Shown: positions 32,734-44,140 of the stretch, piece by piece | How the letters are laid out: the number at the start of each line of letters is the position of its first letter | Position numbering within the stretch: position 1 is the first letter of the stretch | From: Ramlibacter sp. | GTDB taxonomy: Bacteria; Pseudomonadota; Gammaproteobacteria; Burkholderiales; Burkholderiaceae_C | Direction of reading: 5' to 3' | Length of the DNA stretch: 64,000 nucleotides | Assembly (NCBI GenBank): GCA_013815685.1 | Contig: JACDFR010000003.1 | Coordinates: 62,001 to 126,000 of the forward strand | Notes under the pieces: model-generated | Databases searched by the model: none | Seen by the model: the letters and a program-made list of their open reading frames with translations, nothing else | What the model was told of the DNA's origin: nothing | Translations under genes and position numbers: made by a program

Positions 32734-33927
32734 ATGAACCCCTTGTTGTCCCGGCTGCAACCTTATCCATTCGAGCGCCTGCGGCAACTTTTCGTGGGCG
32801 TGACGCCCGATCCCGCCTATCGGCCCATCAGCCTGGGCATTGGCGAGCCCAGGCACCCCACCCCCGAACTCGTCAAGCAGGCCCTGGCTTCGTCGCTGAG
32901 CGGCCTGGCCACCTACCCTGGCACAGCGGGCGAACCCCGTCTTCGCGAGGCCTTCCGGCATTGGCTCCAGGTCCGCTACGGGCTCATGGCCGTGGATGCG
33001 AACACGCAGATGCTGCCTGTAAACGGCTCGCGCGAGGCGCTGTTCGCGTTCGCCCAGGCGGTGATCGATCCGGGCAAAAAGCCCGTGGTGGTCTGCCCCA
33101 ATCCCTTCTATCAAATCTACGAAGGCGCCACTTTGCTGGCCGGCGCCGAGCCCTACTACGCTCCTTGCGACCCGGCCCGGAATTTCGCCGTCGACTGGGA
33201 CAGCGTGCCGCTCGAGGTGTGGGCCCGCACCCAGCTGCTTTTCGTGTGTTCGCCCGGCAATCCCACCGGCGCCGTGATGCCGTTATCCGAATGGGAAAAA
33301 CTTTTTGCCCTGTCCGACCGTCACGGCTTCGTGATCGCATCCGACGAGTGCTACAGCGAAATCTATTTCACAGGCGAGCCACCGTTGGGCGGGCTGCAGG
33401 CCGCGGCAAAGCTGGGGCGAACGGAGTTCAAGAACCTCGTCGCATTCACCAGCCTTTCCAAGCGCAGCAACGTGCCGGGCATGCGCAGCGGTTTCGTCGC
33501 GGGCGACGCGGCCTGGATGAAGCGATTTCTCCTGTATCGCACCTACCACGGCAGTGCGATGAACCCCATCATCCAGCAGGCCAGCATCGCCGCCTGGGGC
33601 GACGAGCGGCACGTGGTCGAAAACCGGGATCTCTACCGAAGCAAGTTCGAGCAGGTGACGCCGATACTCGCCGGCGTGCTGGACGTCAAGATGCCGGATG
33701 CGGGGTTCTACTTGTGGGCGGGTGTGCGCGGAAGCGACATCGACTTCGCCCGGGATTTGCTGGCTCAATACAATGTCACCGTGTTGCCGGGAAGCTACCT
33801 CGCCCGCGAGAGCAACGGCATCAACCCGGGGAGCGGCCGCATCCGCATGGCCCTGGTGGCCGAAACCGCGGAGTGCGTGGAGGCCGCGCAACGCATCGTT
33901 CAGTTTGTCCAGTCCAGATCGAAGTAA
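32734..33927 (+). CDS. dapC: N-succinyldiaminopimelate aminotransferase DapC
   Basis: A 397-residue class I/II PLP aminotransferase of the succinylase branch of DAP/lysine biosynthesis. Visible family features are LGIGEPRHPTP near residue 34, the CSPGNPTG segment near 173, the DECYSE aspartate that binds the pyridine nitrogen, and the Schiff-base lysine in SLSKRSNVPGMR (about residue 245). dapD follows after three bases and dapE lies nearby, which supports the DapC assignment over other aminotransferases. The start is close to a GATAAT promoter element. Confidence 0.93.
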   Translation: MNPLLSRLQPYPFERLRQLFVGVTPDPAYRPISLGIGEPRHPTPELVKQALASSLSGLATYPGTAGEPRLREAFRHWLQVRYGLMAVDANTQMLPVNGSREALFAFAQAVIDPGKKPVVVCPNPFYQIYEGATLLAGAEPYYAPCDPARNFAVDWDSVPLEVWARTQLLFVCSPGNPTGAVMPLSEWEKLFALSDRHGFVIASDECYSEIYFTGEPPLGGLQAAAKLGRTEFKNLVAFTSLSKRSNVPGMRSGFVAGDAAWMKRFLLYRTYHGSAMNPIIQQASIAAWGDERHVVENRDLYRSKFEQVTPILAGVLDVKMPDAGFYLWAGVRGSDIDFARDLLAQYNVTVLPGSYLARESNGINPGSGRIRMALVAETAECVEAAQRIVQFVQSRSK

Positions 33928-33930
33928 TCC

Positions 33931-34755
33931 ATGACCCAACAGCTTCAGCAAATCATCGACAACGCGTGGGAAGATCGCGCCAGCATGTCGGCCGGCGCCG
34001 CCCCGCGCGAAGTCGCCCAGGCCGTCGAACATGTCATCTCCGAACTGAACAAGGGGCAGCTGCGTGTTGCCACGCGCCAGGGCGTGGGCCAGTGGACCGT
34101 GCACCAGTGGATCAAGAAGGCCGTGCTGCTGTCGTTCCGCCTGAAAGACAACGAGATCATCCGGGCCGGCGACCTGGGCTTCTACGACAAGGTCGCGACC
34201 AAGTTCGCGCATCTGTCGGCAGAGGAAATGGCCGCGACCGGCGTGCGGGTCGTGCCGCCGGCCGTGGCGCGCCGCGGCAGCTTCATCGCCAAAGGCGCAA
34301 TCCTGATGCCCAGCTACGTCAACATCGGCGCCTACGTGGACGAAGGCACCATGGTCGACACCTGGGCCACCGTGGGCTCTTGTGCCCAGGTGGGCAAGAA
34401 CGTCCACCTCTCCGGCGGCGTGGGGCTGGGCGGGGTGCTCGAGCCCCTGCAGGCAAACCCGACCATCATCGAGGACAACTGTTTCATCGGCGCCCGCTCC
34501 GAAGTGGTCGAAGGCGTGATCGTGGAGGAAAACTCCGTGATCTCGATGGGCGTGTACATCGGCCAAAGCACCAAGATCTACGACCGCGCCACCGGCACCG
34601 TGACTTATGGCCGGATCCCGGCCGGATCGGTGGTCGTGTCCGGGAACCTGCCGAGCGCGGATGGCAAATACAGCCTGTACTGTGCGGTGATCGTCAAGCG
34701 CGTCGACGCGCAAACCCGCGCCAAGACAAGCCTGAACGACCTGCTCAGGGACTGA
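33931..34755 (+). CDS. dapD: Tetrahydrodipicolinate N-succinyltransferase DapD
   Basis: A 274-residue left-handed beta-helix acyltransferase using succinyl-CoA to make N-succinyl-2-amino-6-oxopimelate. The hexapeptide-repeat region is plain ([20 protein letters not shown], then [20 protein letters not shown]) and ends with the usual [20 protein letters not shown] tail. Length equals the E. coli enzyme. The stop is immediately followed by the first of four tandem 84-bp repeats. Confidence 0.97.
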   Translation: MTQQLQQIIDNAWEDRASMSAGAAPREVAQAVEHVISELNKGQLRVATRQGVGQWTVHQWIKKAVLLSFRLKDNEIIRAGDLGFYDKVATKFAHLSAEEMAATGVRVVPPAVARRGSFIAKGAILMPSYVNIGAYVDEGTMVDTWATVGSCAQVGKNVHLSGGVGLGGVLEPLQANPTIIEDNCFIGARSEVVEGVIVEENSVISMGVYIGQSTKIYDRATGTVTYGRIPAGSVVVSGNLPSADGKYSLYCAVIVKRVDAQTRAKTSLNDLLRD

Positions 34756-35091
34756 ATGGCCCCCACGCTTGTCACTGCGTGTACTGCGCTGCCCCCCGAG
34801 GGGGCTCAGTCGCCTTGGGGCGGCCCTGCGGCGACTGGAATGGCCCCCACGCTTGTCACTGCGTGTACTGCGCTGCCCCCCGAGGGGGCTCAGTCGCCTT
34901 GGGGCGGCCCAGCGGCGACTGGAATGGCCCCCACGCTTGTCACTGCGTGTACTGCGCTGCCCCCCGAGGGGGCTCAGTCACCTTGGGGCGGCCCTGCGGC
35001 GACTGGAATGGCCCCCACGCTTGTCACTGCGTGTACTGCGCTGCCCCCCGAGGGGGCTCGGTCGCCTTGGGGCGGCCCTGCGGCGACTGGA
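34756..35091 (+). repeat. Four tandem copies of a GC-rich 84-bp repeat
   Basis: Units begin at 34756, 34840, 34924 and 35008, each exactly 84 bases and nearly identical (few substitutions, such as CTCAGTCGCC versus CTCAGTCACC or CTCGGTCGCC). Each unit holds two hairpins: CCCCC-CGA-GGGGG and an eight-pair CAGTCGCC...GGCGACTG stem. Because 84 is a multiple of three, an open frame runs through (repeating MAPTLVTACTALPPEGAQ), but I regard it as non-coding. Single related copies occur at 12594-12668 and 37433-37508. Confidence 0.9.
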
Positions 35092-35105
35092 ACGGAGGAT
35101 TTCTT

Positions 35106-36263
35106 GTGAGCACAATGGAACGGATTCTTCGCCTGATGGGCGAAAAAAAGGCCTCGGACGTCTACCTCTCGGCGCACGCGCCGGCGCTGATCAAGATCAA
35201 TGGCCAATGCCTGCCGATCAACAACCAGCTGTTGCCGCCGGATGCGCCCAAAGCCTTGCTGGCCGAGGTGCTGCCCGCCAAACGGATGGAGGAGCTGGAG
35301 GAAACGGGCGAGCTGAACATGGCCCACGCCATTCCCGGCGTGGGCAACTTCCGCGTGTCGGCCATGCGCCAGCGCGGCACCTATGCGGCGGTGATCCGCT
35401 ACATCACCACCGAGATCCCACCGCTGTCTTCGCTGTCGGTGCCGCTGATCCTGGCCGACCTGATCATGGAAAAGCGCGGCCTGCTGCTGATGGTCGGTGC
35501 GACCGGCGCCGGCAAGAGCACGACGCTGGCCTCGATGATGGATTACCGCAACGAGAATGTGTCGGGCCACATCCTGACCATCGAAGACCCGGTTGAATTC
35601 CTGTTCACCAACAAGAAGTCGGTGGTCAACCAGCGCGAGGTCGGCAGCGATACGAGCTCGATGCAGACGGCGCTGAAGAATGCGTTGCGCCAGGCGCCCG
35701 ACGTCATCCTGGTCGGTGAGATCCGCGACCGAGAAACCATGTCGGCCGCGATTGCATATGCGCAGTCCGGCCACCTGTGCCTGGCCACCATGCACGCCAA
35801 CAACAGCTACCAGGCCCTCAACCGGATCCTCTCGTTCTACCCGGTCGAGGTGCGCCCGACCATGCTCGGCGACCTGGGCGCGGCCCTTAAGGCCGTCGTG
35901 TCGCAGCGCCTGCTGCGCACGGTGCACGGCAGCCGGACGCCGGCGGTCGAGGTGCTGCTGAACACCAAGCTGATCTCCGAGCTCATCGAGAAAGGCGACT
36001 TTTCCGGCATCAAGGAAGCCATGGAAAAATCGATGGCCGAAGGCTCGCAGACCTTCGAGCAGGACATCGCGCGGCTGATCGTCGAGGGCACCGTCGACAA
36101 GAAGGAAGGCCTCGCCTACGCCGACTCGCCAACCAACCTGCAGTGGCGCCTGCAGAACGATTTCGGTGGCAAGGACAAGGCGCAAGCCGAAGACGGAGCC
36201 TCGGACGACGACATGGCCGAGGAGCCGTCGTTTACCGAGATCACTCTCGACGTGAAGCATTGA
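35106..36263 (+). CDS. pilU: Type IV pilus twitching-motility ATPase PilU
   Basis: A 385-residue GspE/PilT-family hexameric ATPase that helps depolymerise type IV pili. Walker A is GATGAGKST (near residue 139), Walker B region LVGEIRD, and the histidine box reads [22 protein letters not shown], closer to PilU than PilT. An acidic C-terminal extension follows the core. The GTG start at 35106 has GGAGG seven bases upstream; an ATG lies three codons later. No pilT copy is adjacent; it sits inside the dap gene group, downstream of the tandem repeats. Confidence 0.88.
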   Translation: MSTMERILRLMGEKKASDVYLSAHAPALIKINGQCLPINNQLLPPDAPKALLAEVLPAKRMEELEETGELNMAHAIPGVGNFRVSAMRQRGTYAAVIRYITTEIPPLSSLSVPLILADLIMEKRGLLLMVGATGAGKSTTLASMMDYRNENVSGHILTIEDPVEFLFTNKKSVVNQREVGSDTSSMQTALKNALRQAPDVILVGEIRDRETMSAAIAYAQSGHLCLATMHANNSYQALNRILSFYPVEVRPTMLGDLGAALKAVVSQRLLRTVHGSRTPAVEVLLNTKLISELIEKGDFSGIKEAMEKSMAEGSQTFEQDIARLIVEGTVDKKEGLAYADSPTNLQWRLQNDFGGKDKAQAEDGASDDDMAEEPSFTEITLDVKH

Positions 36264-36265
36264 TC

Positions 36266-37432
36266 ATGTCTCGCGCCCTGCACCTGACCGAGCAGCTGAT
36301 TTCCCGGCGCTCCGGCACGCCCGACGATGCGCAGTGCCAGCATATTCTCGGCGAGCGGCTCAAGCCGCTCGGCTTCACGTGCGAAATCGTGGAGAGTGGC
36401 CCGGCCGATTTCCGGGTGACCAATCTGTGGGCCAAGCGGCCCGGCCGGCTCGACGGCCAGGCCGCAGCCGGCCGCACGGTGGTGTTCGCGGGCCACACCG
36501 ACGTCGTGCCGACCGGGCCCCTCGATCAGTGGACCAGCGATCCTTTCACGCCCTCGCACCGCGACGGCAAACTGTATGGCCGAGGCGCGGCCGACATGAA
36601 AACCTCGATCGCCGCCTTCGTCGTGGCCGCCGAGGAATTCCTGGCGGCCAACCTCGATCCTGCCATCTCGCTGGCCTTGCTGATCACCAGCGATGAAGAG
36701 GGCCCGGCCGTGGACGGTACAGTGGTCGTTTGCGAGCGGCTCAAGGCGCGCGGAGAGCGGCTGGACTACTGCATCGTGGGTGAGCCCAGCAGCGTCGAGC
36801 GTGTCGGCGACATGATCAAGAATGGCCGCCGGGGCAGCATGAGCGGCAAGCTCACCGTGAAGGGCGTGCAGGGCCACATCGCCTACCCGCAGCTGGCCAG
36901 GAACCCGATTCACCAGGCCATGCCGGCCCTGGCTGAACTGGGCGGGGTTCGATGGGACGCGGGCAACGATTTCTTTCAGCCCACCAGCTGGCAGATCAGC
37001 AACATCCACGGCGGAACGGGCGCCGACAACGTCATTCCCGGCACGGTGGTGGTCGACTTCAACTTCCGTTACTCCACCGAGGCCACTCCCGAGCGCCTGC
37101 AGCGGCGCACGCACGAAGTGCTGGATCGCCACGGGCTCGACTATCGCGTTGACTGGGTCGTCGGTGGCCTGCCGTTCCTCACCACCCCCGGCGAGCTGGT
37201 GTCCGCCATCCAGCAGGCCATCCGCGACGAGGTGGGCATCGAAACCGAACTCTCGACCACGGGCGGCACCAGCGATGGACGGTTCATTTCGCGAATCTGT
37301 CCCCAGGTGATCGAATTCGGGCCGGTCAATGCGTCGATCCACAAGATCGACGAACACGTGCGCGTGGCGGACATCGAGCCGCTGAAGAACATCTACCGGC
37401 GCACACTCGAGAACCTGGAAGCGAAACTGTGA
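36266..37432 (+). CDS. dapE: Succinyl-diaminopimelate desuccinylase DapE
   Basis: A 388-residue dizinc M20 hydrolase completing the succinylase branch to LL-DAP. Metal ligands appear in [12 protein letters not shown] (H), [10 protein letters not shown] (bridging D), [12 protein letters not shown] (catalytic E and ligand E), and near the C-terminus. The start ATG lies two bases after the pilU stop region, so the genes are co-transcribed. A single copy of the dispersed repeat follows. Confidence 0.96.
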   Translation: MSRALHLTEQLISRRSGTPDDAQCQHILGERLKPLGFTCEIVESGPADFRVTNLWAKRPGRLDGQAAAGRTVVFAGHTDVVPTGPLDQWTSDPFTPSHRDGKLYGRGAADMKTSIAAFVVAAEEFLAANLDPAISLALLITSDEEGPAVDGTVVVCERLKARGERLDYCIVGEPSSVERVGDMIKNGRRGSMSGKLTVKGVQGHIAYPQLARNPIHQAMPALAELGGVRWDAGNDFFQPTSWQISNIHGGTGADNVIPGTVVVDFNFRYSTEATPERLQRRTHEVLDRHGLDYRVDWVVGGLPFLTTPGELVSAIQQAIRDEVGIETELSTTGGTSDGRFISRICPQVIEFGPVNASIHKIDEHVRVADIEPLKNIYRRTLENLEAKL

Positions 37433-37508
37433 GCCCCCACGCTTGTCACTTCGTGCCATCGCTGCCCCCCGGGGGAGCCGCGGCCACCCTTGGGGTGGCC
37501 CGGCGGCT
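37433..37508 (+). repeat. Single copy of the GC-rich dispersed intergenic repeat
   Basis: Starts GCCCCCACGCTTGTCACTTC, continues GCTGCCCCCCGGGGGAGCC and ends in a hairpin formed by GGCCACCC and GGGTGGCC. The first 18 bases are those of the 84-bp tandem unit at 34756. It begins right at the dapE stop. Confidence 0.65.
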
Positions 37509-37520
37509 GTCCGGCTCGTA

Positions 37521-38393
37521 ATGCGCCTGGTCGAACTGATCGAGGCGAGCGCCGCGCAGCTCACCGATGCCGGTGTGGCCTTTGGCCATGGGGCAGCCAA
37601 TGCCTTCGATGAAGCCGCGTGGCTGGTGCTCTGGCAACTGGGCCTGCCCCTGGACGACCTGGATGGCGTCGCGGACCTGGCCGTATCGCCGCAGCAGCAG
37701 GACAGCGTACGAGAACTGCTCGCCCGGCGCATCGAGAGCCGCAAGCCGGCGGCCTACCTCACGCGCGAGGCCTGGCTGCAGGGCGTACCCTTCTACGTGG
37801 ACGAGCGCAGCATCGTGCCGCGCAGCTTCATCGCCGAGCTTGTGGCAGGCGGCGGCATCGATCCATGGCTTGGCGAACACACCGCACGCGTGCTGGACCT
37901 GTGCACGGGCAACGGCAGCCTCGCCGTGATCGCGGCGATGGCCTATCCCGACGTGACGGTGGCCGCCTCCGATATTTCGGCCCAGGCCCTCGAAGTCGCG
38001 CGTATCAATGTCGACCGGCACGGCATGCAGGAACGCATCCGGCTGATCGAATCCGACGCCCTGCAATCAGTGCCCGGCCACTATGACCTGATCCTGTGCA
38101 ATCCTCCCTACGTGAATGCGCAAAGCATGGCGCAGCTGCCCGCCGAGTACCGGGCCGAGCCCCCGCTGGCCCTGGCCGGCGGCGCCGACGGCATGGACTT
38201 CATTCGGTCGCTGCTGCACCAGGCACCCGATCACATGAGCGGGCAGGCCGTGCTGGTCCTGGAGATCGGCAACGAACGGGCACATTTCGAAGCTGCCTTT
38301 TCACGCCTGGAAGTGGTGTGGCTGGAAACCAGCGCGGGCGAGGATCAAGTGCTGCTCGTCACGCGCGAAGCGCTATTGGAGAATAAGGCATGA
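37521..38393 (+). CDS. prmB: Ribosomal protein L3 N5-glutamine methyltransferase PrmB
   Basis: A 290-residue SAM-dependent methyltransferase modifying a glutamine of ribosomal protein L3. The SAM site is VLDLCTGNGSLAVIAAMAYP (near residue 124) and the substrate-glutamine motif is LILCNPPYVNAQSM, where the AQSM after NPPY is typical for PrmB rather than PrmC. The ATG at 37521 is chosen; the open frame upstream lies in a repeat. Its stop overlaps the next start as ATGA. Confidence 0.93.
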   Translation: MRLVELIEASAAQLTDAGVAFGHGAANAFDEAAWLVLWQLGLPLDDLDGVADLAVSPQQQDSVRELLARRIESRKPAAYLTREAWLQGVPFYVDERSIVPRSFIAELVAGGGIDPWLGEHTARVLDLCTGNGSLAVIAAMAYPDVTVAASDISAQALEVARINVDRHGMQERIRLIESDALQSVPGHYDLILCNPPYVNAQSMAQLPAEYRAEPPLALAGGADGMDFIRSLLHQAPDHMSGQAVLVLEIGNERAHFEAAFSRLEVVWLETSAGEDQVLLVTREALLENKA

Positions 38394-39634
38394 CGAGAGA
38401 CATCGGCACCCAGGTACTTCACGCCGACCGAATGGGTTCGGTCGAGCACGGCGCGGTGCTCAAGCCGCTGCATATCGCCACGGCCTATGGTTATTCCACG
38501 GCCGAGGAACTGACGGCGGTATTCCGCGGCGAGCGTCCCGGCCACGTCTATGGGCGCCAGGGCAACCCGACGACCGCCGCGCTGGAAACCAAAATCAGCC
38601 TGATGGAAGACGCCGTCGGGACCGTGTGCTTCGCGACCGGCATGGCCGCGATCTGCGGAGCCATGATGGCCCTGCTGAAAAAGGGCGACCATGTGGTGGC
38701 CAGCCGCTTCCTCTTCGGCAATACCGCCAGCTGGATGAACACGCTGGCGCAGGTCGGCTGCGAGGTGAGCCTGGTCGATGCCACCGAGGTGGCCAACGTA
38801 CAAGCGGCGCTGCGTCCGGATTCCCGCATGGTGTTCGTGGAAACGGTCGCCAATCCCCGCACCCAGGTCGCGGACCTGCAGGGCATCGGCAAACTGTGCA
38901 TCGGGCGCGGGCTGCTCTACGTGGTGGACAGCACCATGTCCACGCCCCACCTGTTCCAGCCCAAGAGCGTCGGCGCCTCCCTGGTCGTGCATTCGCTGAG
39001 CAAATCGATTTGCGGCCATGGCAACGCCCTGGGCGGCTCCATCTCTGATACGGGCTTGTTCGACTGGAACCGTTACCCCCACCTGCTGCCGGCCTACCGC
39101 AAAGGGCCGCCAGCGGGCTGGGGCCTGGTGCAGATTCGCAAAAAGGGCCTGCGCGACATGGGCGCCACCCTCAGCGCCGAACACGGCCACCGCATCGCCG
39201 CGGGCGCCGAAACGCTGGCGCTGCGCATGGACAGGGCTTGCGGCAATGCGCGCGCACTGGCCGAATGGCTGCAGAACCAGCCGCTGGTGACCAGGGTGCA
39301 CTACCCCGGCCTCGCCGGCCACGCGCAACATGCCCGGGCCAAGACCCTGTTCAACGATTTCGGCGCCCTGCTGAGTTTCGAGACCGTTGACGGCGTCGAT
39401 CCCTTCGAGGTGCTGAATGCGCTGGAGCTGGTGATCAAGTCCAGCCATCTGGGCGATAACCGCACCTCGGCCTTGCCCGTGGCTCGCACCATCTTCTGGG
39501 AAATGGGCGCCGAGCGGCGCGCGAGCATGGAGATCGCCGACTCGCTGATACGGGTGTCCGTCGGGATCGAATCCAGCGCCGACCTGCTTGCAGACTTCGA
39601 GCAAGCCTTCGGCCGGCTCGCGCGAAGGGGATAA
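38390..39634 (+). CDS. Cystathionine gamma-synthase family PLP enzyme (Cys/Met metabolism)
   Basis: A 414-residue trans-sulfuration-type PLP enzyme. Family stretches are YGRQGNPTTAALE near residue 53, FATGMAAI near 79, a VDSTMSTPHLFQP strand, and the Schiff-base lysine in HSLSKSICGHGNALGG (about residue 205). It could act as cystathionine gamma-synthase, O-succinylhomoserine sulfhydrylase or gamma-lyase; sequence alone does not decide. Coupled to prmB through ATGA. Confidence 0.88.
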   Translation: MTRDIGTQVLHADRMGSVEHGAVLKPLHIATAYGYSTAEELTAVFRGERPGHVYGRQGNPTTAALETKISLMEDAVGTVCFATGMAAICGAMMALLKKGDHVVASRFLFGNTASWMNTLAQVGCEVSLVDATEVANVQAALRPDSRMVFVETVANPRTQVADLQGIGKLCIGRGLLYVVDSTMSTPHLFQPKSVGASLVVHSLSKSICGHGNALGGSISDTGLFDWNRYPHLLPAYRKGPPAGWGLVQIRKKGLRDMGATLSAEHGHRIAAGAETLALRMDRACGNARALAEWLQNQPLVTRVHYPGLAGHAQHARAKTLFNDFGALLSFETVDGVDPFEVLNALELVIKSSHLGDNRTSALPVARTIFWEMGAERRASMEIADSLIRVSVGIESSADLLADFEQAFGRLARRG

Positions 39635-39670
39635 TCGAGGGTTTTCCCCTCCGCGCCAGCGCCCGCATCC

Positions 39671-40789
39671 ATGAGTCCTCCCCCGCCCGTGCCGCCCTTG
39701 ACCTACGAGCAGGCCGGCGTCAACTACGACCTGATCGATCCGCTGAAAATCGCCGCGCAGCGCGCCGCCGCCCAGACCGCCGTCCACCTGGGCGGCCACG
39801 GCTTCGCCGAAGTCGAGGCCTCGCGCGGCGAATCCGCCTATGTGGTCGACCTCGGAACGATGTACCTCGCCTCCATCGTCGAATGCCTGGGCACCAAGAC
39901 ACTGGTGGCCGACGACATGGCCCGGCTCACCGGCAAGAGCTACTACGACAGCATCGCGCAGGACACCATCGCGATGGCCGTCAACGACCTGATCACCGTG
40001 GGCGCGACCCCGCTCGTGGTCCAGGCCTACTGGGCGGCCGGCGGTTCGGACTGGTTCAGGGACGCGGCGCGTGCCCAGGCCCTGGTCGCCGGCTGGAAAA
40101 AAGCCTGCGACATCTGCCGCGTCGCCTGGGGCGGCGGCGAAACGCCGGCGCTGGCCGGCATCGTCACCGACGGGCGCGTCGACCTGGCCGCCTCGTGCAC
40201 AGGCATCGTCAGCCCGAAGAGCCGCCTGTCGCTGGGGGACAAACTGGGTGCAGGCGATGCGATCGTGCTGCTGGCTTCGAGCGGCATCCATGCCAACGGC
40301 CTGTCGCTGGCGCGCAGGCTTGCCGAGCGCCTGCCTGCCGGCTATGAGACAGACATCGGCGATGGACTGAAATACGGCGAGGCCCTGCTTGCCCCCACGG
40401 TGCTTTATTCGCCGGTGACCGAAGCCCTGGCCGCCGCGGGCATCGTGCCGCACTACAGCGCCAATGTCACCGGCCACGGGTGGCGCAAGCTGATGCGCCA
40501 TCCCAAGGCGCTGACCTACCGCATCACCGCCCTGCCCCCAAAAACCGCTGTGCTCGATTTCATGCAGCGCGAATGCGGCCTGGATGACCGTGAAGCCTAT
40601 GGAACGCTGAATATGGGCGCGGGCTTCGCGCTGTACCTTGACGCCGCGCAAGCGGACCATGCGGTCGAGATCGCCCAGGGCCTGCGAGTCGCGGCCCTCG
40701 TGGCCGGCCATGTCGAACAAGGGGCCAAGCGAGTCGTCATCGGGCCGCTGGGCGTCGAATTCGCCGGCGACGAACTGCAGCTGCGCTGA
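39671..40789 (+). CDS. AIR synthase (PurM)-related protein
   Basis: A 372-residue ATP-grasp-unrelated PurM-fold protein. Features of the family are DDMARLTGKSYYDSIAQDTIAM, NDLITVGATPLVVQAYWAAG, a glycine-rich RVAWGGGETPALAGIV and ASSGIHANGLSLARRL. The N-terminus QAGVNYDLIDPLKIAAQ resembles PurM, but the sequence is divergent from canonical PurM and longer, and purM is usually elsewhere in this order. It could be a paralogue with a different phosphorylated substrate. It is three bases from the ABC-F gene. Confidence 0.75.
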   Translation: MSPPPPVPPLTYEQAGVNYDLIDPLKIAAQRAAAQTAVHLGGHGFAEVEASRGESAYVVDLGTMYLASIVECLGTKTLVADDMARLTGKSYYDSIAQDTIAMAVNDLITVGATPLVVQAYWAAGGSDWFRDAARAQALVAGWKKACDICRVAWGGGETPALAGIVTDGRVDLAASCTGIVSPKSRLSLGDKLGAGDAIVLLASSGIHANGLSLARRLAERLPAGYETDIGDGLKYGEALLAPTVLYSPVTEALAAAGIVPHYSANVTGHGWRKLMRHPKALTYRITALPPKTAVLDFMQRECGLDDREAYGTLNMGAGFALYLDAAQADHAVEIAQGLRVAALVAGHVEQGAKRVVIGPLGVEFAGDELQLR

Positions 40790-40791
40790 AT

Positions 40792-42756
<1,965 letters not shown>

Positions 42757-42775
42757 TCACAGGGCCCACTTCCGG

Positions 42776-43231
42776 TCAATAGCGGGACGGGTCGTCCGGA
42801 AAGCGGTCGTGCCGGTTGCGCACACCGTCCCCATCGCGGTCGCGGTCGTCCTGGTTCATGACGCCGTCTCCGTCGAGGTCGCCATACGGCCCATACAGGC
42901 GTGCAAAGCGACGCTGGTTGCGCGGGCTGTCAGGATCGTGGATGTTGGCGATGCCGTCGCGGTCATGGTCGCCATAGGGGCCGCGGCGTTCCCAGCCTTG
43001 ATCGTGATAGCGCCTGCCCTCGTCATGCCGGTACTGGCCATAAGCCGGCGCAGGCTCGACGTACACGGGGCGCGGCTGAACATACACTGGGGCTGGCTCG
43101 ACATAGACGGGGGCGGCTTGGACCCCGATCGAGAAATACACGTCGCTTCGGGCGTGCGCGGAGGCCGCGCCGAAAACGGCAAAGGCCAGGGCGGCTCCCG
43201 CGAGGACCTTGGACGACAGGTAAGATTTCAT
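42776..43231 (-). CDS. Exported Asp-rich protein with thrombospondin type 3-like calcium repeats
   Basis: A 151-residue secreted protein. A signal peptide (MKSYLSSKVLAGAALAFAVFGAASAHA) leads to a Pro/Val/Tyr-rich segment with repeated APVYVEP/RPVYVEP units and then Asp-rich loops DHDRDGIANIHDPDS, DLDGDGVMNQDDRDRDGDGV of the type 3 repeat pattern D-x-D-x-D-G-x-x-N-x-x-D that binds calcium. ATG 43231 has GGAGC-type ribosome bases upstream. Function unknown; probably envelope or periplasm. Confidence 0.78.
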   Translation of the reverse strand: MKSYLSSKVLAGAALAFAVFGAASAHARSDVYFSIGVQAAPVYVEPAPVYVQPRPVYVEPAPAYGQYRHDEGRRYHDQGWERRGPYGDHDRDGIANIHDPDSPRNQRRFARLYGPYGDLDGDGVMNQDDRDRDGDGVRNRHDRFPDDPSRY

Positions 43232-43368
43232 GATGGCTCCTTGGTTGGCATGACTAAATGGTGCGACCCTGTGGATGAACGCAACCTGAACAGACGCGAG
43301 GCGGGCCGATACGCGTTGCAAGAGGTTGTGAATGCGTGCACCGGGTCTCGAACGAGACAGCCATGGCG

Positions 43369-43731
43369 TCAAGAATCGGTGAGTGCAGCCGGCGATGCGT
43401 CGATCAGGATGATCCTGACCTCACCTTCGGGAGTGACCACCTTCACGCGCCACACCGGACCCCACGCCCACTCGGATTTTTCCACCGACAACACTCGCCC
43501 GTTACTCATGCGCTGGGCGGCGGCGGCGGCATCGTGCCGGCTGAGGCCGGCCCAGGCGGGAGCCGATAGCGCCAAAAGAATCGCAAAAATCGGGATGATG
43601 AGCAAGCTCATGTGCAGAGGAAGCAGCCACAGCCTGCGTTTCATCGTGACACCGCGCGCAGGATTCGCCAGTCGCGGGGTGAAGCCCGACGGCTGTGATC
43701 GCAAGCAGAGAAACAGGGCAAGGCGTTTCAT
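43369..43731 (-). CDS. PepSY-domain exported small protein
   Basis: A 120-residue reading with a PepSY-like domain at its C-terminus (LSRHDAAAAAQRM..GRVLSVEKSEW..VWRVKVVTPEGEVRIILID). Two starts compete: ATG 43731 has a strong GAGGAG site, while ATG 43644 gives a clean signal peptide (MKRRLWLLPLHMSLLIIPIF..AWA). PepSY proteins of this size commonly sit beside QseBC/PmrAB-type two-component genes. Here the nearest such pair, in the same orientation, is at 53239-55271 across the inserted island, which suggests an operon split by insertion. Confidence 0.75.
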   Translation of the reverse strand: MKRLALFLCLRSQPSGFTPRLANPARGVTMKRRLWLLPLHMSLLIIPIFAILLALSAPAWAGLSRHDAAAAAQRMSNGRVLSVEKSEWAWGPVWRVKVVTPEGEVRIILIDASPAALTDS

Positions 43732-43805
43732 TGAAGGCTCCTCGGGGTCGGTATGGAGCACATCTTGCCTGCGCCTACATGAACGCCAACTGAACGAATC
43801 AACGC

Positions 43806-44072
43806 CTAGTGCTTCACCCCGCGAACTCTCATGAGCGCATACATGTCCATGCGAGCTTGGGCCAGCAGCTTCTTGAGCTTGGCGTATTCAATCTCCAGTT
43901 CACGCAGCCGCTTGGCGTCGGGCACGTCCATGCCGCTGTACCTGGCGCGCCATTTGTAGAAGGTGGCGTTGCTGAAGCCGCCCTTGCGGCACAGCTCCCT
44001 GATCGGCACGCCGGCCTCGGCCTGCTTGATGAACCCGATGATCTGTTCTTCCGTGAATCTGCTCTTTCTCAT
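43806..44072 (-). pseudogene. IS3-family transposase OrfA, element remnant lacking OrfB
   Basis: An 88-residue OrfA with helix-turn-helix (KSRFTEEQIIGFIKQAEAG, then FSNATFYKWRARYSGM) and a leucine-zipper end (RLRELEIEYAKLKKLLAQAR). OrfA may itself be complete, but the catalytic OrfB that should follow on the minus strand is absent: the sequence passes directly into ordinary spacer near 43800 and the PepSY gene. No terminal inverted repeat was recognised. It marks the left edge of the island. Confidence 0.8.
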
Positions 44073-44140
44073 GCCCATCATGCCGGCCATGCTCGTGGTC
44101 GACGGACTTCCTGGCATTACACGTACCGCCAACGACGATG

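Noticed and set aside
34756-35091. CRISPR array
   Set aside because: The repeated 84-bp units are joined head to tail without unique spacers and no cas gene is present.
32961-35105. Long upstream extension of pilU through dapC and dapD
   Set aside because: Antiframe reading of two well-conserved genes; the real start has a GGAGG site at 35094-35098.
34756-35109. Open frame of four 28-residue repeats between dapD and pilU
   Set aside because: The frame exists only because the DNA unit is 84 bases long; the same DNA family occurs elsewhere without an open frame and is hairpin-rich, so it is treated as a non-coding repeat.
43806-44072. Functional IS3 element
   Set aside because: OrfB and terminal repeats are missing, so it cannot transpose by itself.
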